Origin: Pseudothauera nasutitermitis
Lineage (GTDB): Bacteria > Pseudomonadota > Gammaproteobacteria > Burkholderiales > Rhodocyclaceae
Assembly: GCF_004801295.1 (NCBI RefSeq)
Contig: NZ_SSOC01000001.1
Location: forward strand, 62,001 to 126,000
Length of the DNA stretch: 64,000 nucleotides
Direction of reading: 5' to 3'
Below are positions 30,796 to 40,752 of this stretch, one piece after another (position 1 is the first letter of the stretch; every line of letters starts with the position of its first letter). The notes beneath the pieces were generated by a model, which did no database searches, was not told the DNA's origin, and saw only the letters and a program-made list of their open reading frames with translations. The position numbers and the translations under genes are program-made.

Positions 30796-32055
30796 TCAGA
30801 CGCGCAGGCCGATGGCGCTGACGTCGTCCTTGCGCGGTTCGTCGCCCTGGTAGGCGCTCAGCGCAGCGAGCAGGGCCTGGCGCTGTTCGGGCATCGGGCG
30901 CTCGCGGTGCTCGGTCAGGCAGGCGCGTACCCGGCGCTTGCCGAAGGCGATGCGCTTGTCGCCGCCGAGCTGGTCGAACACGCCGTCGGTGAACAGATAC
31001 ACGCTGCTGTCCGGCGGCAGGGTCATCTCGTGGTTCTGCCAGGTCTGTTCGAGCGCGGTGGTGGCGTAGCCCACGCCGTGGCGATCGCCGTCGAGCGTGA
31101 CGATCTCGTCCGCGCCGGGCAGGGCGAGCATCAGCGGCATGTGCGCGCCGGCATACACCAGGCGGCGGGTGGCCGGTTCGAACCAGCAGAACGCGGCGTC
31201 CATGCCGTCGTCGGAGTGACTTTCGGCGTTCGGGTCGGTCTGCTCGTCGAACTGGCCCATGGCGATCTTGACCTTGCGGTTGATCTCGCCGATCAGCGCG
31301 CCCGGGTCGCGGCAGCGTTCGGCATCCAGCGCCCCGCGCAGGAAGGCGGACATGATCAGCGTCATGAATGCCCCCGGCACGCCGTGTCCGGTGCAGTCGA
31401 ACAGCACCAGCAGGAAGCCGTCGCCGAAATGCTGGAAGTGGTAGAAGTCGCCGCTGACCACGTCGCGCGGTTCCCAGATCAGGAAATGGTCGGGCAGGTG
31501 CTCGCGCATGCCCTCGCGCGCGGCGCGCGACAGCGAGCGCTGGATGATGCTGCCGTAGTCGATGGATTCCATCACCAGGCGGTTCTTCTCGGCCTGCAGG
31601 TGGGCCAGCGCGGCCAGCATGTCCTGCGCCAGGCCCAGGCCGCGATAGAAGCCGTCGCGCACCACGACGAAACCGTCGGCCAGTACCTTGCTGCCGTCGG
31701 CCAGCACGCGGAAGGACAGCTCCTCGATGCTGGTGTCCTCGTCGATGAGCAGCGGGCGCTTGTCCATGAAGGCGATGCAGCTCTTGCGCAGGTAGATCTC
31801 GCGATGGAAGGGGCGCGCCAGGCTTTCCATGAAGATGTGCCGGTTGATCAGGCCGATGGGGCGGCCATCCTCGACCACCGGCAGGCTGATCAGTTGGTCC
31901 TGATCCTCGAAGAGCCGGAATACCTCTTCGTTGGTCACCGCCGGAGTGATCGGCGGCACGGGAATCAGCAACTCGCGGGTGGACCGCCGGATGATTTCGC
32001 GCGCGGGGCGGGAGGGCTGGATGGAAAGAGGCGCCGGGTTCGGCTGATGGCTCAT
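30796..32055 (-). CDS. siaA: SiaA-like PP2C/SpoIIE phosphatase with N-terminal CBS domains
   Basis: Predicted to dephosphorylate SiaC. The 419-residue protein has two CBS motifs in the first about 150 residues (LISLPVVEDGRPIGLINRHIFM, then VLADGFVVVRDGFYRGLGLAQDML). A short helical linker precedes a SpoIIE-type phosphatase with PRDVVSGDFYHF, FDCTGHGVPGAFMTLIMSAFL, LVYAGAHMPLML, VYLFTDGVFDQLGG and RKDDVSAIGL. P. aeruginosa SiaA has a membrane HAMP sensor instead; here there is no membrane segment, so the input would be cytoplasmic, possibly adenine nucleotides as for many CBS pairs. ATG 32055 follows CGGAG; an earlier ATG lacks one. Confidence 0.84.
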   Translation of the reverse strand: MSHQPNPAPLSIQPSRPAREIIRRSTRELLIPVPPITPAVTNEEVFRLFEDQDQLISLPVVEDGRPIGLINRHIFMESLARPFHREIYLRKSCIAFMDKRPLLIDEDTSIEELSFRVLADGSKVLADGFVVVRDGFYRGLGLAQDMLAALAHLQAEKNRLVMESIDYGSIIQRSLSRAAREGMREHLPDHFLIWEPRDVVSGDFYHFQHFGDGFLLVLFDCTGHGVPGAFMTLIMSAFLRGALDAERCRDPGALIGEINRKVKIAMGQFDEQTDPNAESHSDDGMDAAFCWFEPATRRLVYAGAHMPLMLALPGADEIVTLDGDRHGVGYATTALEQTWQNHEMTLPPDSSVYLFTDGVFDQLGGDKRIAFGKRRVRACLTEHRERPMPEQRQALLAALSAYQGDEPRKDDVSAIGLRV

Positions 32056-32182
32056 CGTTGATGCTCCGGAAGGGCGGGTGGGGGCATGCGTATCGGAGGG
32101 CAACGATAGCGGCGTCCTGTTGCACGGGGGTGACGGCGGGCGAGAATGCGGCCGTCGGCGAGCCGTGGCATGGCCCGCCGGT

Positions 32183-32211
32183 TTGCCTGGCCTTGAGGGG
32201 GGCTTTATAAT
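32183..32211 (+). promoter_or_regulatory. Sigma-70 promoter of tpiA
   Basis: TTGCCT (32183-32188) and a perfect TATAAT (32206-32211) are 17 bases apart. Transcription would start near 32218, leaving about 22 bases before the GTG start at 32240, which supports that start codon. Confidence 0.7.
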
Positions 32212-32239
32212 TCCCCGGTTTTACTGGCTGGAACTCTGC

Positions 32240-32992
32240 GTGAACAAGCTCGTTGCCGGAAACTGGAAGATGAATGGCAGCCTGGCGGCCAATGCGGCCC
32301 TGCTGGGTGAGCTGGCGTCGTCCGGCGTGGCGGGCGTCGAGTGTGCGGTCTGCGTGCCGTATCCATACCTCGCCCAGGCGCGTGCATTGCTTGATGGGGG
32401 TGTGCTGATGCTCGGCGCGCAGGATGTCAGCGAATATGCCGTGGGTGCCTATACCGGTGAGGTGTCCGGCGCGATGTTGGCCGAGTTTGGCTGCCGCTAC
32501 GCCATCGTCGGCCACTCCGAGCGCCGGGCGCTGTTCGGTGAGGACGACGCGGCCGTCGGGCGCAAGGCGGCTGCGGCGCTGGCAGCCGGGCTGACGCCCA
32601 TCGTCTGCGTGGGCGAAACCCTCGCCGAGCGCGAGGGCGGCGTGACCCTGGCGGTGCTGGAGCGCCAGCTGGACGCGGTGGCTGCGGTGCTCGGCCGCGA
32701 AGCACTTGCCGGCGTGGTGCTGGCCTACGAACCGGTGTGGGCGATCGGCAGCGGCCGGTCCGCCTCCATCGGACAGGTCGGCGAGGCGCATGCGGGCATC
32801 CGGGCCTGGCTGCGCGAGCATTGCGCGCGTCCGGCCGACGTGCCCATTCTTTATGGTGGCAGCGTCAAACCGGAGAACGCGGCGGAGCTTTTTTCCGTGG
32901 ACGAGGTCGACGGTGGGCTGATCGGCGGCGCGTCCCTGGTGGCGAATGATTTTCTGGCAATCTGCCGCGCGGCGGCGGATGCCCAACCCTGA
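32240..32992 (+). CDS. tpiA: Triosephosphate isomerase TpiA
   Basis: Interconverts dihydroxyacetone phosphate and glyceraldehyde-3-phosphate. The 250-residue TIM barrel begins NKLVAGNWKMNGS (Asn and Lys of the active site). It has YAIVGHSERRALFGED (catalytic His), VLAYEPVWAIGSG (catalytic Glu) and ILYGGSVKPENAAELF (phosphate loop). GTG 32240 is used because no ATG lies near the conserved N-terminus and the promoter starts just upstream. It is followed by secG after 21 bases, the usual order. Confidence 0.96.
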   Translation: MNKLVAGNWKMNGSLAANAALLGELASSGVAGVECAVCVPYPYLAQARALLDGGVLMLGAQDVSEYAVGAYTGEVSGAMLAEFGCRYAIVGHSERRALFGEDDAAVGRKAAAALAAGLTPIVCVGETLAEREGGVTLAVLERQLDAVAAVLGREALAGVVLAYEPVWAIGSGRSASIGQVGEAHAGIRAWLREHCARPADVPILYGGSVKPENAAELFSVDEVDGGLIGGASLVANDFLAICRAAADAQP

Positions 32993-33013
32993 AACCTTTC
33001 CTTAAGGTCTGCA

Positions 33014-33361
33014 ATGAACAACTTCTTGTTTTCCCTGGTGCTTTCGGTCCACGTCATCGTCGGTCTGGCCGTCATCGGCCTGGTGCTGATGCAGCATGGC
33101 AAGGGCGCCGACATGGGGGCCGCGTTCGGCAGCGGCTCTTCCGGCAGCCTGTTCGGTTCGTCCGGTTCGGCCAACTTCCTCAGCCGCACCACCGCGGTGC
33201 TGGCGACCGTGTTCTTCCTCACCAGCCTGGGGCTGAGCTATATCGCCAGTGATAAGCCGTCCGCGCCCGCCAGTGTGATGGAAGGCGCCTTGCCGGTCGC
33301 GCCGAGTACGGCCGATCAGGCGCCTGCTGATGATTCGCGTGCGCGGGAAATTCCGCGCTGA
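33014..33361 (+). CDS. secG: Preprotein translocase subunit SecG
   Basis: SecG is the small non-essential subunit of the SecYEG channel. The 115-residue product has two membrane helices (FLFSLVLSVHVIVGLAVIGLVLMQ and NFLSRTTAVLATVFFLTSLGLSYIA) flanking the conserved cytoplasmic loop GKGADMGAAFGSGSSGSLFGSSG. The C-terminal tail is Ala/Pro-rich and charged. It sits between tpiA and tRNA-Leu(GAG). Confidence 0.94.
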   Translation: MNNFLFSLVLSVHVIVGLAVIGLVLMQHGKGADMGAAFGSGSSGSLFGSSGSANFLSRTTAVLATVFFLTSLGLSYIASDKPSAPASVMEGALPVAPSTADQAPADDSRAREIPR

Positions 33362-33587
33362 GCGATATGGGAAGGAATCTCATGATTGATGGCCGTCTGC
33401 CGCGGAAGTGGTAGATGCCTGACTTTTTGGGCAAACGGCTATTCGGTGCGTCGGAAATTTCCTATTGCAAGAGGCGGCACCCTACCGGGGTTTTAAATTT
33501 CTTCTGATTTTATTTTCCTTCATGCAGTAGGAAAATTTGCTGAAGATTTATATGGGAAATGCCTGCCGATCGTTTGCCAATGGAGGC
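33362..33587. other. AT-rich spacer between secG and tRNA-Leu
   Basis: This stretch is noticeably poorer in GC than the rest of the window and has no credible gene. It contains a GGAAATTTCC palindrome, a weak secG terminator-like CCCTACCGGGGTTTTAAA near 33480, and an inverted repeat ATTTTCCT/AGGAAAAT (33512-33519 and 33529-33536). It may be an old insertion scar next to a tRNA gene or just relaxed intergenic sequence. Confidence 0.4.
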
Positions 33588-33616
33588 TTGCTAGTGGTGG
33601 AGTAAGGATGTATGAT
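33588..33616 (+). promoter_or_regulatory. Sigma-70 promoter of tRNA-Leu
   Basis: TTGCTA (33588-33593) and TATGAT (33611-33616) are spaced by 17 bases and lie 21 bases before the mature tRNA 5' end. The predicted start near 33623 gives a short 5' leader for RNase P. Confidence 0.65.
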
Positions 33617-33637
33617 TCCGCTGCTTAACAAGGCCGT

Positions 33638-33722
33638 GCCGACGTGGTGAAATTGGTAGACACGCCATCTTGAGGGGGTGGTGGCGCAAGCCGTGTGAGT
33701 TCGAGTCTCACCGTCGGCACCA
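33638..33722 (+). tRNA. tRNA-Leu (anticodon GAG)
   Basis: An 85-base tRNA with acceptor stem GCCGACG/CGTCGGC, discriminator A and encoded CCA (33720-33722). The anticodon stem is CCATC/GGTGG around loop TTGAGGG, giving GAG at 33672-33674, which reads CUC/CUU. The long variable arm (TGGCGCAAGCC-type hairpin) is of class II, and the T stem GTGAG/CTCAC carries TTCGAGT. It lies in the conserved secG-tRNA-Leu-nuoA order. Confidence 0.97.
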
Positions 33723-33734
33723 AAGATTAGGGAC

Positions 33735-33758
33735 ACGCCCGCGCAAAGCGGGCGTTTC
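33735..33758 (+). terminator. Terminator after tRNA-Leu
   Basis: ACGCCCGC (33735-33742) pairs with GCGGGCGT (33748-33755) around GCAAA, followed by a short TTT-containing tail. It is placed to end the tRNA transcript before nuoA, although the short T-run may allow read-through into nuo. Confidence 0.5.
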
Positions 33759-33767
33759 CACGCAGGA

Positions 33768-33796
33768 TCGACATAAAACAATAACAATTTCATAAT
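33768..33796 (+). promoter_or_regulatory. Possible sigma-70 promoter of the nuo operon
   Basis: TCGACA (33768-33773) and CATAAT (33791-33796), both five-of-six matches, are 17 bases apart. The predicted start near 33803 would fall inside the GGGGG ribosome site (33800-33804) of nuoA. Either the true start is slightly upstream or nuo is mainly read from elsewhere. Confidence 0.3.
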
Positions 33797-33814
33797 CACG
33801 GGGGCTTAATCGCG

Positions 33815-34189
33815 ATGCTGGAAGGATATTTTCCCGTCCTGGTCTTCATTTTCGTAGGCCTTGCATTCGGCGTCGTTCCCATCCTGCTTGGGCGTATCCT
33901 GGGTCCTCATCGCCCGGATGCCGCAAAGCTGTCGCCCTACGAGTGCGGCTTTGAGGCGTTCGAAGACGCTCGAATGAAATTCGACGTCCGCTACTACCTG
34001 ATCGCCATTCTCTTCATTCTTTTCGATCTCGAGATCGCCTTCCTCTTTCCGTGGGCGACGGTCTTCCATGATTTTGTCGCGGCCGGCGAGCAGGCGTGGT
34101 TCGTGTTCGGTTCGGTCATGGTCTTTCTCGCTGTGCTGGTCATCGGTTACATCGTCGAGTGGAAGAACGGTGCACTCGATTGGGAGTAA
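33815..34189 (+). CDS. nuoA: NADH-quinone oxidoreductase subunit A
   Basis: First gene of the complex I operon, which couples NADH oxidation by quinone to proton pumping. The 124-residue protein has three membrane helices ([65 protein letters not shown]). The conserved loop [21 protein letters not shown] contains the reactive cysteine. nuoB starts three bases after its stop. Confidence 0.97.
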   Translation: MLEGYFPVLVFIFVGLAFGVVPILLGRILGPHRPDAAKLSPYECGFEAFEDARMKFDVRYYLIAILFILFDLEIAFLFPWATVFHDFVAAGEQAWFVFGSVMVFLAVLVIGYIVEWKNGALDWE

Positions 34190-34192
34190 TGC

Positions 34193-34669
34193 ATGAGTAT
34201 CGAAGGGGTACTGCGCGAAGGGTTCGTCACCACTTCGCTTGACGCGGTCATCAACTGGACGCGCACCGGCTCTCTCTGGCCCGTGACTTTCGGGCTGGCC
34301 TGTTGCGCGGTGGAGATGATGCATGCGGGCATGTCGCGTTACGACCTCGACCGCTTCGGCGTCATCTTCCGCGCCAGTCCTCGCCAGTCCGATCTGATGA
34401 TCGTCGCCGGCACGCTGTGCAACAAGATGGCGCCGGCGCTGCGCAGGGTGTATGACCAGATGCCCGAGCCGCGCTGGGTGATCTCCATGGGGTCCTGTGC
34501 CAACGGCGGCGGCTATTACCACTATTCCTATTCGGTGGTGCGCGGCTGTGACCGTATCGTGCCGGTCGACGTCTATGTGCCGGGCTGTCCGCCCACGGCC
34601 GAGGCGCTGCTCTACGGCATCTTCCAGTTGCAGAACAAGATCAAGCGCACCAACACGATCGCACGCTGA
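34193..34669 (+). CDS. nuoB: NADH-quinone oxidoreductase subunit B
   Basis: Peripheral-arm subunit that carries iron-sulfur cluster N2, the last in the chain to quinone. The 158-residue product has [19 protein letters not shown] (paired cysteines), [42 protein letters not shown] and [14 protein letters not shown], giving the four ligands. It is tightly spaced between nuoA and nuoC. Confidence 0.98.
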   Translation: MSIEGVLREGFVTTSLDAVINWTRTGSLWPVTFGLACCAVEMMHAGMSRYDLDRFGVIFRASPRQSDLMIVAGTLCNKMAPALRRVYDQMPEPRWVISMGSCANGGGYYHYSYSVVRGCDRIVPVDVYVPGCPPTAEALLYGIFQLQNKIKRTNTIAR

Positions 34670-34683
34670 CGGGTAGCCAAAGC

Positions 34684-35289
34684 ATGAGTGCCAAGCTGGA
34701 AAGACTGAGTCAGACGCTGCGCGACGTTCTCGGCGACGCGCTGCTGAATCTGGTGACCGACCGCGGCGAAGTGACCATCGAGGTGGCCGCCGCCGACTAT
34801 CTGCGCGTGGCGCAGACCCTGCGCGATACGCCGGAACTGGGGTTCGAGCAGCTGATCGACGTGTCCGGGGTGGACTATTCGGCCTGGGCGAACGGCGAAT
34901 GGGCGGGCAAGCGCTTCGCCGCTGCCACGCATCTGCTGTCGGTGCGGCACAACTGGCGCCTGCGCCTGCGTGCATTCGCCGAGGACGACGAATTCCCCGT
35001 GCTCGATTCGCTGGTCGGTGTATGGCCGTCGGCGAACTGGTACGAGCGCGAGACCTTCGACCTCTACGGCATCCTGTTCAGCGGCCATCCGGACCTGCGT
35101 CGCATCCTCACCGACTACGGCTTCGTCGGTCATCCGTTCCGCAAGGATTTCCCCGTTTCCGGCCATGTCGAGATGCGCTACGACCCTGAAACCGGCCGCG
35201 TGGTCTATCAGCCGGTGACCATCGAGCCGCGCGAGAACACCCCGCGCATCGTGCGCGAAGAACACTACGGGGACGTCGGCCATGGCTGA
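34684..35289 (+). CDS. nuoC: NADH-quinone oxidoreductase subunit C
   Basis: The 30-kDa-type peripheral subunit. The 201-residue product has the signature [37 protein letters not shown]. It ends [17 protein letters not shown]. It is a separate gene here, not fused to nuoD as in E. coli, and its end overlaps the nuoD start by eight bases. Confidence 0.97.
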   Translation: MSAKLERLSQTLRDVLGDALLNLVTDRGEVTIEVAAADYLRVAQTLRDTPELGFEQLIDVSGVDYSAWANGEWAGKRFAAATHLLSVRHNWRLRLRAFAEDDEFPVLDSLVGVWPSANWYERETFDLYGILFSGHPDLRRILTDYGFVGHPFRKDFPVSGHVEMRYDPETGRVVYQPVTIEPRENTPRIVREEHYGDVGHG

Positions 35290-36535
35290 GATCCGCAACT
35301 ACACGATCAACTTTGGCCCGCAGCATCCGGCGGCGCACGGCGTGCTGCGCCTGGTGCTGGAACTGGCCGGCGAGGTCGTCGAACGCGCCGACCCGCACAT
35401 CGGCCTGCTGCACCGCGGCACCGAGAAGCTCGCCGAGACGCGTACCTGGGTGCAGTCCGTGCCCTACATGGACCGCCTCGACTACGTTTCGATGATGTGC
35501 AACGAGCACGCCTACTGTATGGCCATCGAGCGCCTGCTGGGCATCGAGGTGCCGGAGCGTGCGCAGTACATCCGCGTGATGTTCGACGAGATCACGCGCA
35601 TCCTGAACCACCTGATGAACATCGGCACGCACGGCCTGGACATCGGCGCGATGACGATGGTGCTGTACACCTTCCGCGAGCGCGAAGACCTGATGGACGC
35701 CTACGAGGCGGTTTCCGGCGCGCGCATGCACGCGGCCTACTACCGGCCGGGCGGCGTCTATCGCGATCTGCCCGACCGCATGCCGAAGTACGAGGTCAAC
35801 CGTTTCAAGAACGAGAAGACCGTGCGCGAACTCAACGCCGCGCGCGAGGGCTCGCTGCTCGACTTCCTGGAAGACTTCACCGAACGCTTCTCGAAGTGCT
35901 GTGACGAATACGAGAACCTGCTGAGCGATAACCGTATCTGGAAGCAGCGTACCGTGGGCATCGGCGTGGTGTCGCCGGAGCAGGCGCTGGCCTTGGGGTT
36001 TACCGGGCCGATGCTGCGCGGTTCGGGCATCGCCTGGGACGTGCGCAAGAAACAGCCCTACGAGGTCTACGACAAGGTCGATTTCGACATTCCGGTGGGC
36101 AAGAACGGCGACTGCTACGACCGTTACCTGTGCCGCATGGAAGAGATGCGCCAGTCCAACCGCATCATCCGCCAGTGCATCGACTGGCTGCGCAAGAATC
36201 CGGGGCCGGTGATCACCGACAACCACAAGGTCGCTCCGCCGCCGCGCGAGAAGATGAAGGCCAACATGGAAGAGCTGATCCACCATTTCAAGCTCTTCAC
36301 CGAAGGCATCCACGTGCCGGCCGGCGAGGTCTATGCCGCGATCGAGCACCCCAAGGGCGAATTCGGCGTGTATGCGGTGTCCGACGGCGCCAACAAACCC
36401 TACCGGCTGAAGATGCGCGCCCCCGGGTTCGCGCATCTGGCGGCCATGGACGAATTGTCGCGCGGGCACATGATCGCCGACGTGGTGGCGATCATCGGTA
36501 CGATGGACATCGTGTTCGGCGAGATCGACCGCTAG
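35282..36535 (+). CDS. nuoD: NADH-quinone oxidoreductase subunit D
   Basis: The 49-kDa-type subunit that forms the quinone site with NuoB. The 417-residue protein starts [27 protein letters not shown], with [38 protein letters not shown] and the C-terminal GEIDR. Hydrogenase-like metal cysteines are absent, as expected. It overlaps nuoC by eight bases; an 85-base gap with a GCCGCCGGCCAGGCGGC hairpin separates it from nuoE. Confidence 0.98.
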   Translation: MAEIRNYTINFGPQHPAAHGVLRLVLELAGEVVERADPHIGLLHRGTEKLAETRTWVQSVPYMDRLDYVSMMCNEHAYCMAIERLLGIEVPERAQYIRVMFDEITRILNHLMNIGTHGLDIGAMTMVLYTFREREDLMDAYEAVSGARMHAAYYRPGGVYRDLPDRMPKYEVNRFKNEKTVRELNAAREGSLLDFLEDFTERFSKCCDEYENLLSDNRIWKQRTVGIGVVSPEQALALGFTGPMLRGSGIAWDVRKKQPYEVYDKVDFDIPVGKNGDCYDRYLCRMEEMRQSNRIIRQCIDWLRKNPGPVITDNHKVAPPPREKMKANMEELIHHFKLFTEGIHVPAGEVYAAIEHPKGEFGVYAVSDGANKPYRLKMRAPGFAHLAAMDELSRGHMIADVVAIIGTMDIVFGEIDR

Positions 36536-36620
36536 CGCGGGGCAGGCGAGGCAAGAGCAGCCGCCGGCCAGGCGGCGGAGCACACGAGAACAGGCAGGCT
36601 GACGGGAAGAAGAGTACGCA

Positions 36621-37100
36621 ATGCTGAGCCAGGAATCACTCCAACAGATCGATCGCGAGATCGCCAAGTATCCGCCCGACCAGAAGCAGTCCGCGGTGAT
36701 GGCCGCCCTGCGCATCGCCCAGGTCGAGAAGGGCTGGCTGGCCAACGAGACCATCGAGTTCGTCGCCGCCTACCTCGACATGCCGGCCATCGCCGTCTAC
36801 GAGATCGCCAGCTTCTACAACATGTACGACCTGGAGCCGGTCGGCCGCCACAAGATCACCGTGTGCACCAACCTGCCCTGTGCCCTGTCCGGTGGCGTGC
36901 ATGCGGCCGAGTACCTCAAGGAAAAGCTCGGCATCGGCTTCAACGAGACCACGCCCGACGGCAAGTTCACCTTGAAGGAAGGCGAGTGCATGGGGGCCTG
37001 TGGTGACGCGCCCGTGCTGCTGCACAACAACCATCGCATGTGCAGCTGGATGACCCGTGAAAAGATCGACCAGCTGCTGGCCGAACTGGATGGCAAATGA
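36621..37100 (+). CDS. nuoE: NADH-quinone oxidoreductase subunit E
   Basis: The 24-kDa-type NADH-module subunit with one [2Fe-2S] cluster. The 159-residue protein has [36 protein letters not shown] and the cluster cysteines in [15 protein letters not shown] and [19 protein letters not shown]. Its stop overlaps nuoF by four bases (ATGA). Confidence 0.97.
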   Translation: MLSQESLQQIDREIAKYPPDQKQSAVMAALRIAQVEKGWLANETIEFVAAYLDMPAIAVYEIASFYNMYDLEPVGRHKITVCTNLPCALSGGVHAAEYLKEKLGIGFNETTPDGKFTLKEGECMGACGDAPVLLHNNHRMCSWMTREKIDQLLAELDGK

Positions 37101-38416
37101 GCACGCAAGGCATGATCCTCGCCGGCTGTGACGGCGACCGCACCTGGCGGCTCCAGGACTATCTCGCCCGCGGCGGCTACTCGGCGCTGAAGAAGATCGT
37201 CGCCGAACGCATTCCGCAGGACACCATCATTGCCGAGCTGAAGGCCTCGGTACTGCGCGGCCGTGGCGGCGCGGGCTTCCCGACCGGCCTGAAGTGGAGC
37301 TTCATGCCGCGTTCCTTCCCGGGCGACAAGTACCTCGCGTGCAACTCCGACGAGGGCGAGCCGGGAACCTTCAAGGACCGCGACATCCTGCGCTACAACC
37401 CGCACAGCGTCATCGAGGGCATGGCCATCGCCGCCTACGCGATGGGCGCGGCGCGCGGCTACAACTACATCCACGGCGAAATCTTCGAGATCTACCAGCG
37501 CTTCGAGGAGGCTCTGGAAGAGGCGAGGGCGGCCAAGCTGATCGGCCAGAACATCCTCGGCTCGGATTTCTCCTTCGAACTGTTCGCCCACCACGGCTAC
37601 GGCGCCTACATCTGCGGCGAGGAAACCGCGCTGCTCGAGTCCATCGAGGGCAAGAAGGGCCAGCCGCGCTTCAAGCCGCCGTTCCCGGCGAGCTACGGCC
37701 TGTACGGCAAGCCGACGACGATCAACAACACCGAAACCTTCGCCTCCGTGCCGTTCATCATGAACATGGGCGGCGAGTCCTTCCTCAACCTCGGCAAGCC
37801 CAACAACGGCGGGATGAAGCTGTTCTCGGTGTCCGGCCACGTCAATCGTCCGGGCAACTACGAGATTCCGCTGGGCACGCCGTTCGCCGAACTGCTGGAA
37901 ATGGCCGGCGGGGTGCGCGGCGGGCGCAAGCTCAAGGCGGTGATCCCCGGCGGTTCGTCCGCCCCGGTGCTGCCGGCCGACATCATGATGGGCTGCACCA
38001 TGGACTACGATTCGATCTCCAAGGCGGGGTCGATGCTCGGTTCCGGCGCGGTCATCGTCATGGACGAGACCACCTGCATGGTCAAGGCGCTGGAGCGTCT
38101 GTCCTACTTCTACTTCGAGGAATCCTGCGGCCAATGCACGCCGTGCCGCGAAGGCACCGGCTGGCTGTATCGCGTGGTGCATCGCATCGAGCACGGCCTG
38201 GGCCGCCAGGACGATCTGGATCTCCTCAATTCGGTCACCGGCAACATCATGGGCCGTACCATCTGTGCCCTGGGTGACGCCGCTTCGATGCCGGTGCAGA
38301 GTTTCGTCAAGCACTTCGGCGACGAATTCATGTACCACATCGAAAACAAGAAATGCCTCGTATCGCCTGAAGCGCAGTACGCCGGCAGCAACATCTACGT
38401 GAGCCCCTCATGCTAG
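37097..38416 (+). CDS. nuoF: NADH-quinone oxidoreductase subunit F
   Basis: The 51-kDa-type subunit that binds NADH and FMN and one [4Fe-4S] cluster. The 439-residue product has the NADH loop [17 protein letters not shown], the FMN region [39 protein letters not shown] and the cluster motif [12 protein letters not shown]. It overlaps nuoE by four bases and nuoG by seven bases. Confidence 0.98.
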   Translation: MSTQGMILAGCDGDRTWRLQDYLARGGYSALKKIVAERIPQDTIIAELKASVLRGRGGAGFPTGLKWSFMPRSFPGDKYLACNSDEGEPGTFKDRDILRYNPHSVIEGMAIAAYAMGAARGYNYIHGEIFEIYQRFEEALEEARAAKLIGQNILGSDFSFELFAHHGYGAYICGEETALLESIEGKKGQPRFKPPFPASYGLYGKPTTINNTETFASVPFIMNMGGESFLNLGKPNNGGMKLFSVSGHVNRPGNYEIPLGTPFAELLEMAGGVRGGRKLKAVIPGGSSAPVLPADIMMGCTMDYDSISKAGSMLGSGAVIVMDETTCMVKALERLSYFYFEESCGQCTPCREGTGWLYRVVHRIEHGLGRQDDLDLLNSVTGNIMGRTICALGDAASMPVQSFVKHFGDEFMYHIENKKCLVSPEAQYAGSNIYVSPSC

Positions 38417-40752
38417 AGATCGAAATCGACGGCAAGCAGGTATCGGTGCAGGACGGTAGCACCGTGATGGATGCCGCCAATCAGGCCGGCGTCTACATTC
38501 CCCACTTCTGCTATCACAAGAAGCTGTCCATCGCGGCCAACTGCCGGATGTGTCTGGTTCAGGTGGAAAAGGCGCCCAAGCCGCTGCCGGCCTGTGCGAC
38601 CCCGGTCACCGCCGGCATGAAGGTATGGACCCACTCCGAGGCAGCGGTGAAGGCGCAGAAGGGGGTGATGGAGTTCCTGCTGATCAACCACCCGCTGGAC
38701 TGCCCGATCTGCGACCAGGGCGGCGAATGCCAACTGCAGGATCTGGCCGTCGGCTACGGCGGCGCGGCCTCGCGCTATCAGGAAGAAAAGCGCGTGGTGT
38801 TCAACAAGAACCTCGGGCCGCTGGTATCCACCGACATGACCCGGTGCATCAACTGCACCCGCTGCGTGCGCTTCACCGCCGAGATCGCCGGCGAGATGGA
38901 ACTGGGCCAGGCCTTCCGCGGCGAGCACGCGGAGATCATGCCGTTCATCGAAAAGACGGTGGACTCCGAACTCTCCGGCAACATCATCGACCTGTGCCCG
39001 GTGGGCGCACTGACCTCCAAGCCTTTCCGCTTCTCCGCGCGCACCTGGGAAATGTCCCGTCGCCGCTCGGTGAGTCCGCACGATTCGCTGGGTGCCAACC
39101 TGATCGTGCAGACCAAGCACGACGTGGTCAAGCGCGTGCTGCCGCTGGAGAACGAGGAAGTCAATGAATGCTGGCTGTCCGACAAGGACCGCTTCTCCTA
39201 CGAAGGCCTGGAAAGCGAAGAGCGCCTGACCACGCCGATGATCAAGCAGGATGGCGAGTGGAAGGCGGTCGATTGGCAGAGCGCGCTGGAATTCACCGCC
39301 AACGGCCTGCTCGACGTGTCCCGCGAGCATGGTCCGGCGGCCATCGGCGCGCTGGGCTCGCCGCACGCCACCGTCGAAGAACTCTACCTGCTGCAGAAGC
39401 TCGTCCGCGGGCTGGGTTCCGGCAACGTGGATTTCCGCCTGCGCCAGGCCGATTTCCGCGCCGACGCGAATCCCACCGGCGCTCCGTGGCTGGGCATGAA
39501 GATCGCCGAAGTGGGCGAACTGAATCGCCTGCTGGTGGTTGGCAGCTTCCTGCGCAAGGACAATCCGCTGCTCGCCCAGCGCGTACGCCAGGCTGCCAAG
39601 CGCGGCCTGCACGTCAGCGTGGTGGGCCCCACCGCCGACGAATGGCTGCTGCCGGTGCGCCATCGCGCGCTGGTCGCGCCGTCCGCGCTGGTCGGCACGC
39701 TGGGGCAGATCGTCGTGGCGCTGGCCGCGGCGAAGGGTGTGGCGATCGATGAGCGCCTGGCCGGTGCGCTGCCGACGGAGGTTTCCGCCGAGGCGCGCGC
39801 CATCGCCGGCAGTCTGGATTCCGGGCGCAAGGTCGCGGTGTGGCTGGGCAACCTAGCCGCGCAGGATCAGCGCGCCGCCGAACTGCGCCTGCTGGCCAAT
39901 GAGATCGCCCGCCTGACCGACGGCACAGTCGGCGTGATCGGCGAGGCGGCCAATAGCGTGGGCGGCTATCTGGCCGGTGCGCTGCCGTCCGCCGACGGAC
40001 TCAACGCGCGCCGCATGATCGAGGAGCCGCGCAAGGCCTACGTGCTGCTCGGCGCCGAGCCCGATCTGGACTTCGCCGACCCGGCCGCCACGGTGGCCGC
40101 GCTGGGCGGCGCACGCCTGGTGGTGGCGCTGTCTGCCTTCACTTCGGCCAGCCTGCGCGAAGTCGCCGACGTGCTGTTGCCGGTGGCGCCGTTCGCCGAG
40201 ACTTCGGGTACCTTCGTGAATACCGAAGGCCGCGCGCAGAGCTTCGTCGCGGTGGCCCGTCCGCTGGGCGAGACGCGCCCGGCCTGGAAGGTGCTGCGCG
40301 TGCTGGGCAACCTGTTGCAGCTGTCCGGCTTCGACTACAGCGATTCCGAGGCGGTACGCGCCGACGCGTTGCCCGCCGAGCCGGCCGCCTACCTGAGCAA
40401 CCGTGTCGAGGGCGTGGCGCTGAGCGCAGCCCAGGATCTGCCGGTGGGCGTGCTGGAACGCGTGGCCGACGTGCCCATCCATTTCGCCGATCCGCTGGCG
40501 CGCCGCGCGGATGCGCTGCGCCGCACGCGCGACGCCGCCGCGCCGCAGGCGCGCATCAGCCCGGCCACGCTGGCCGCGCTGGGTCTGGCCGGCGGGGAGC
40601 GGGTGCGCCTGGTGCAGGGTTCGGCTGGTGCCGAATTGACCGTGGTCGCCGATGAGCGCCTGGCCGAAGGCTGCGTGCGCGTGGCGGCGGCCCATCCGGA
40701 CAGCGCGACGCTGGGCGCGCTGAGCGGTGCAATCAGCGTGGAGCGTATCTGA
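38410..40752 (+). CDS. nuoG: NADH-quinone oxidoreductase subunit G
   Basis: The 75-kDa-type subunit holding several iron-sulfur clusters. The 780-residue product has an N-terminal [2Fe-2S] domain ([25 protein letters not shown]) and a His-Cys cluster motif [11 protein letters not shown]. Two [4Fe-4S] runs follow ([10 protein letters not shown] and [15 protein letters not shown]), then a molybdopterin-oxidoreductase-like domain without obvious cofactor residues. Stop TGA and the nuoH ATG share one base. Confidence 0.97.
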   Translation: MLEIEIDGKQVSVQDGSTVMDAANQAGVYIPHFCYHKKLSIAANCRMCLVQVEKAPKPLPACATPVTAGMKVWTHSEAAVKAQKGVMEFLLINHPLDCPICDQGGECQLQDLAVGYGGAASRYQEEKRVVFNKNLGPLVSTDMTRCINCTRCVRFTAEIAGEMELGQAFRGEHAEIMPFIEKTVDSELSGNIIDLCPVGALTSKPFRFSARTWEMSRRRSVSPHDSLGANLIVQTKHDVVKRVLPLENEEVNECWLSDKDRFSYEGLESEERLTTPMIKQDGEWKAVDWQSALEFTANGLLDVSREHGPAAIGALGSPHATVEELYLLQKLVRGLGSGNVDFRLRQADFRADANPTGAPWLGMKIAEVGELNRLLVVGSFLRKDNPLLAQRVRQAAKRGLHVSVVGPTADEWLLPVRHRALVAPSALVGTLGQIVVALAAAKGVAIDERLAGALPTEVSAEARAIAGSLDSGRKVAVWLGNLAAQDQRAAELRLLANEIARLTDGTVGVIGEAANSVGGYLAGALPSADGLNARRMIEEPRKAYVLLGAEPDLDFADPAATVAALGGARLVVALSAFTSASLREVADVLLPVAPFAETSGTFVNTEGRAQSFVAVARPLGETRPAWKVLRVLGNLLQLSGFDYSDSEAVRADALPAEPAAYLSNRVEGVALSAAQDLPVGVLERVADVPIHFADPLARRADALRRTRDAAAPQARISPATLAALGLAGGERVRLVQGSAGAELTVVADERLAEGCVRVAAAHPDSATLGALSGAISVERI

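Noticed and set aside
30779-32986. Upstream extension of the siaB frame to a 918-codon product
   Set aside because: The extension is antisense to tpiA and overlaps siaA in another frame. Family similarity begins exactly at the TTG at 30778, which has a ribosome site.
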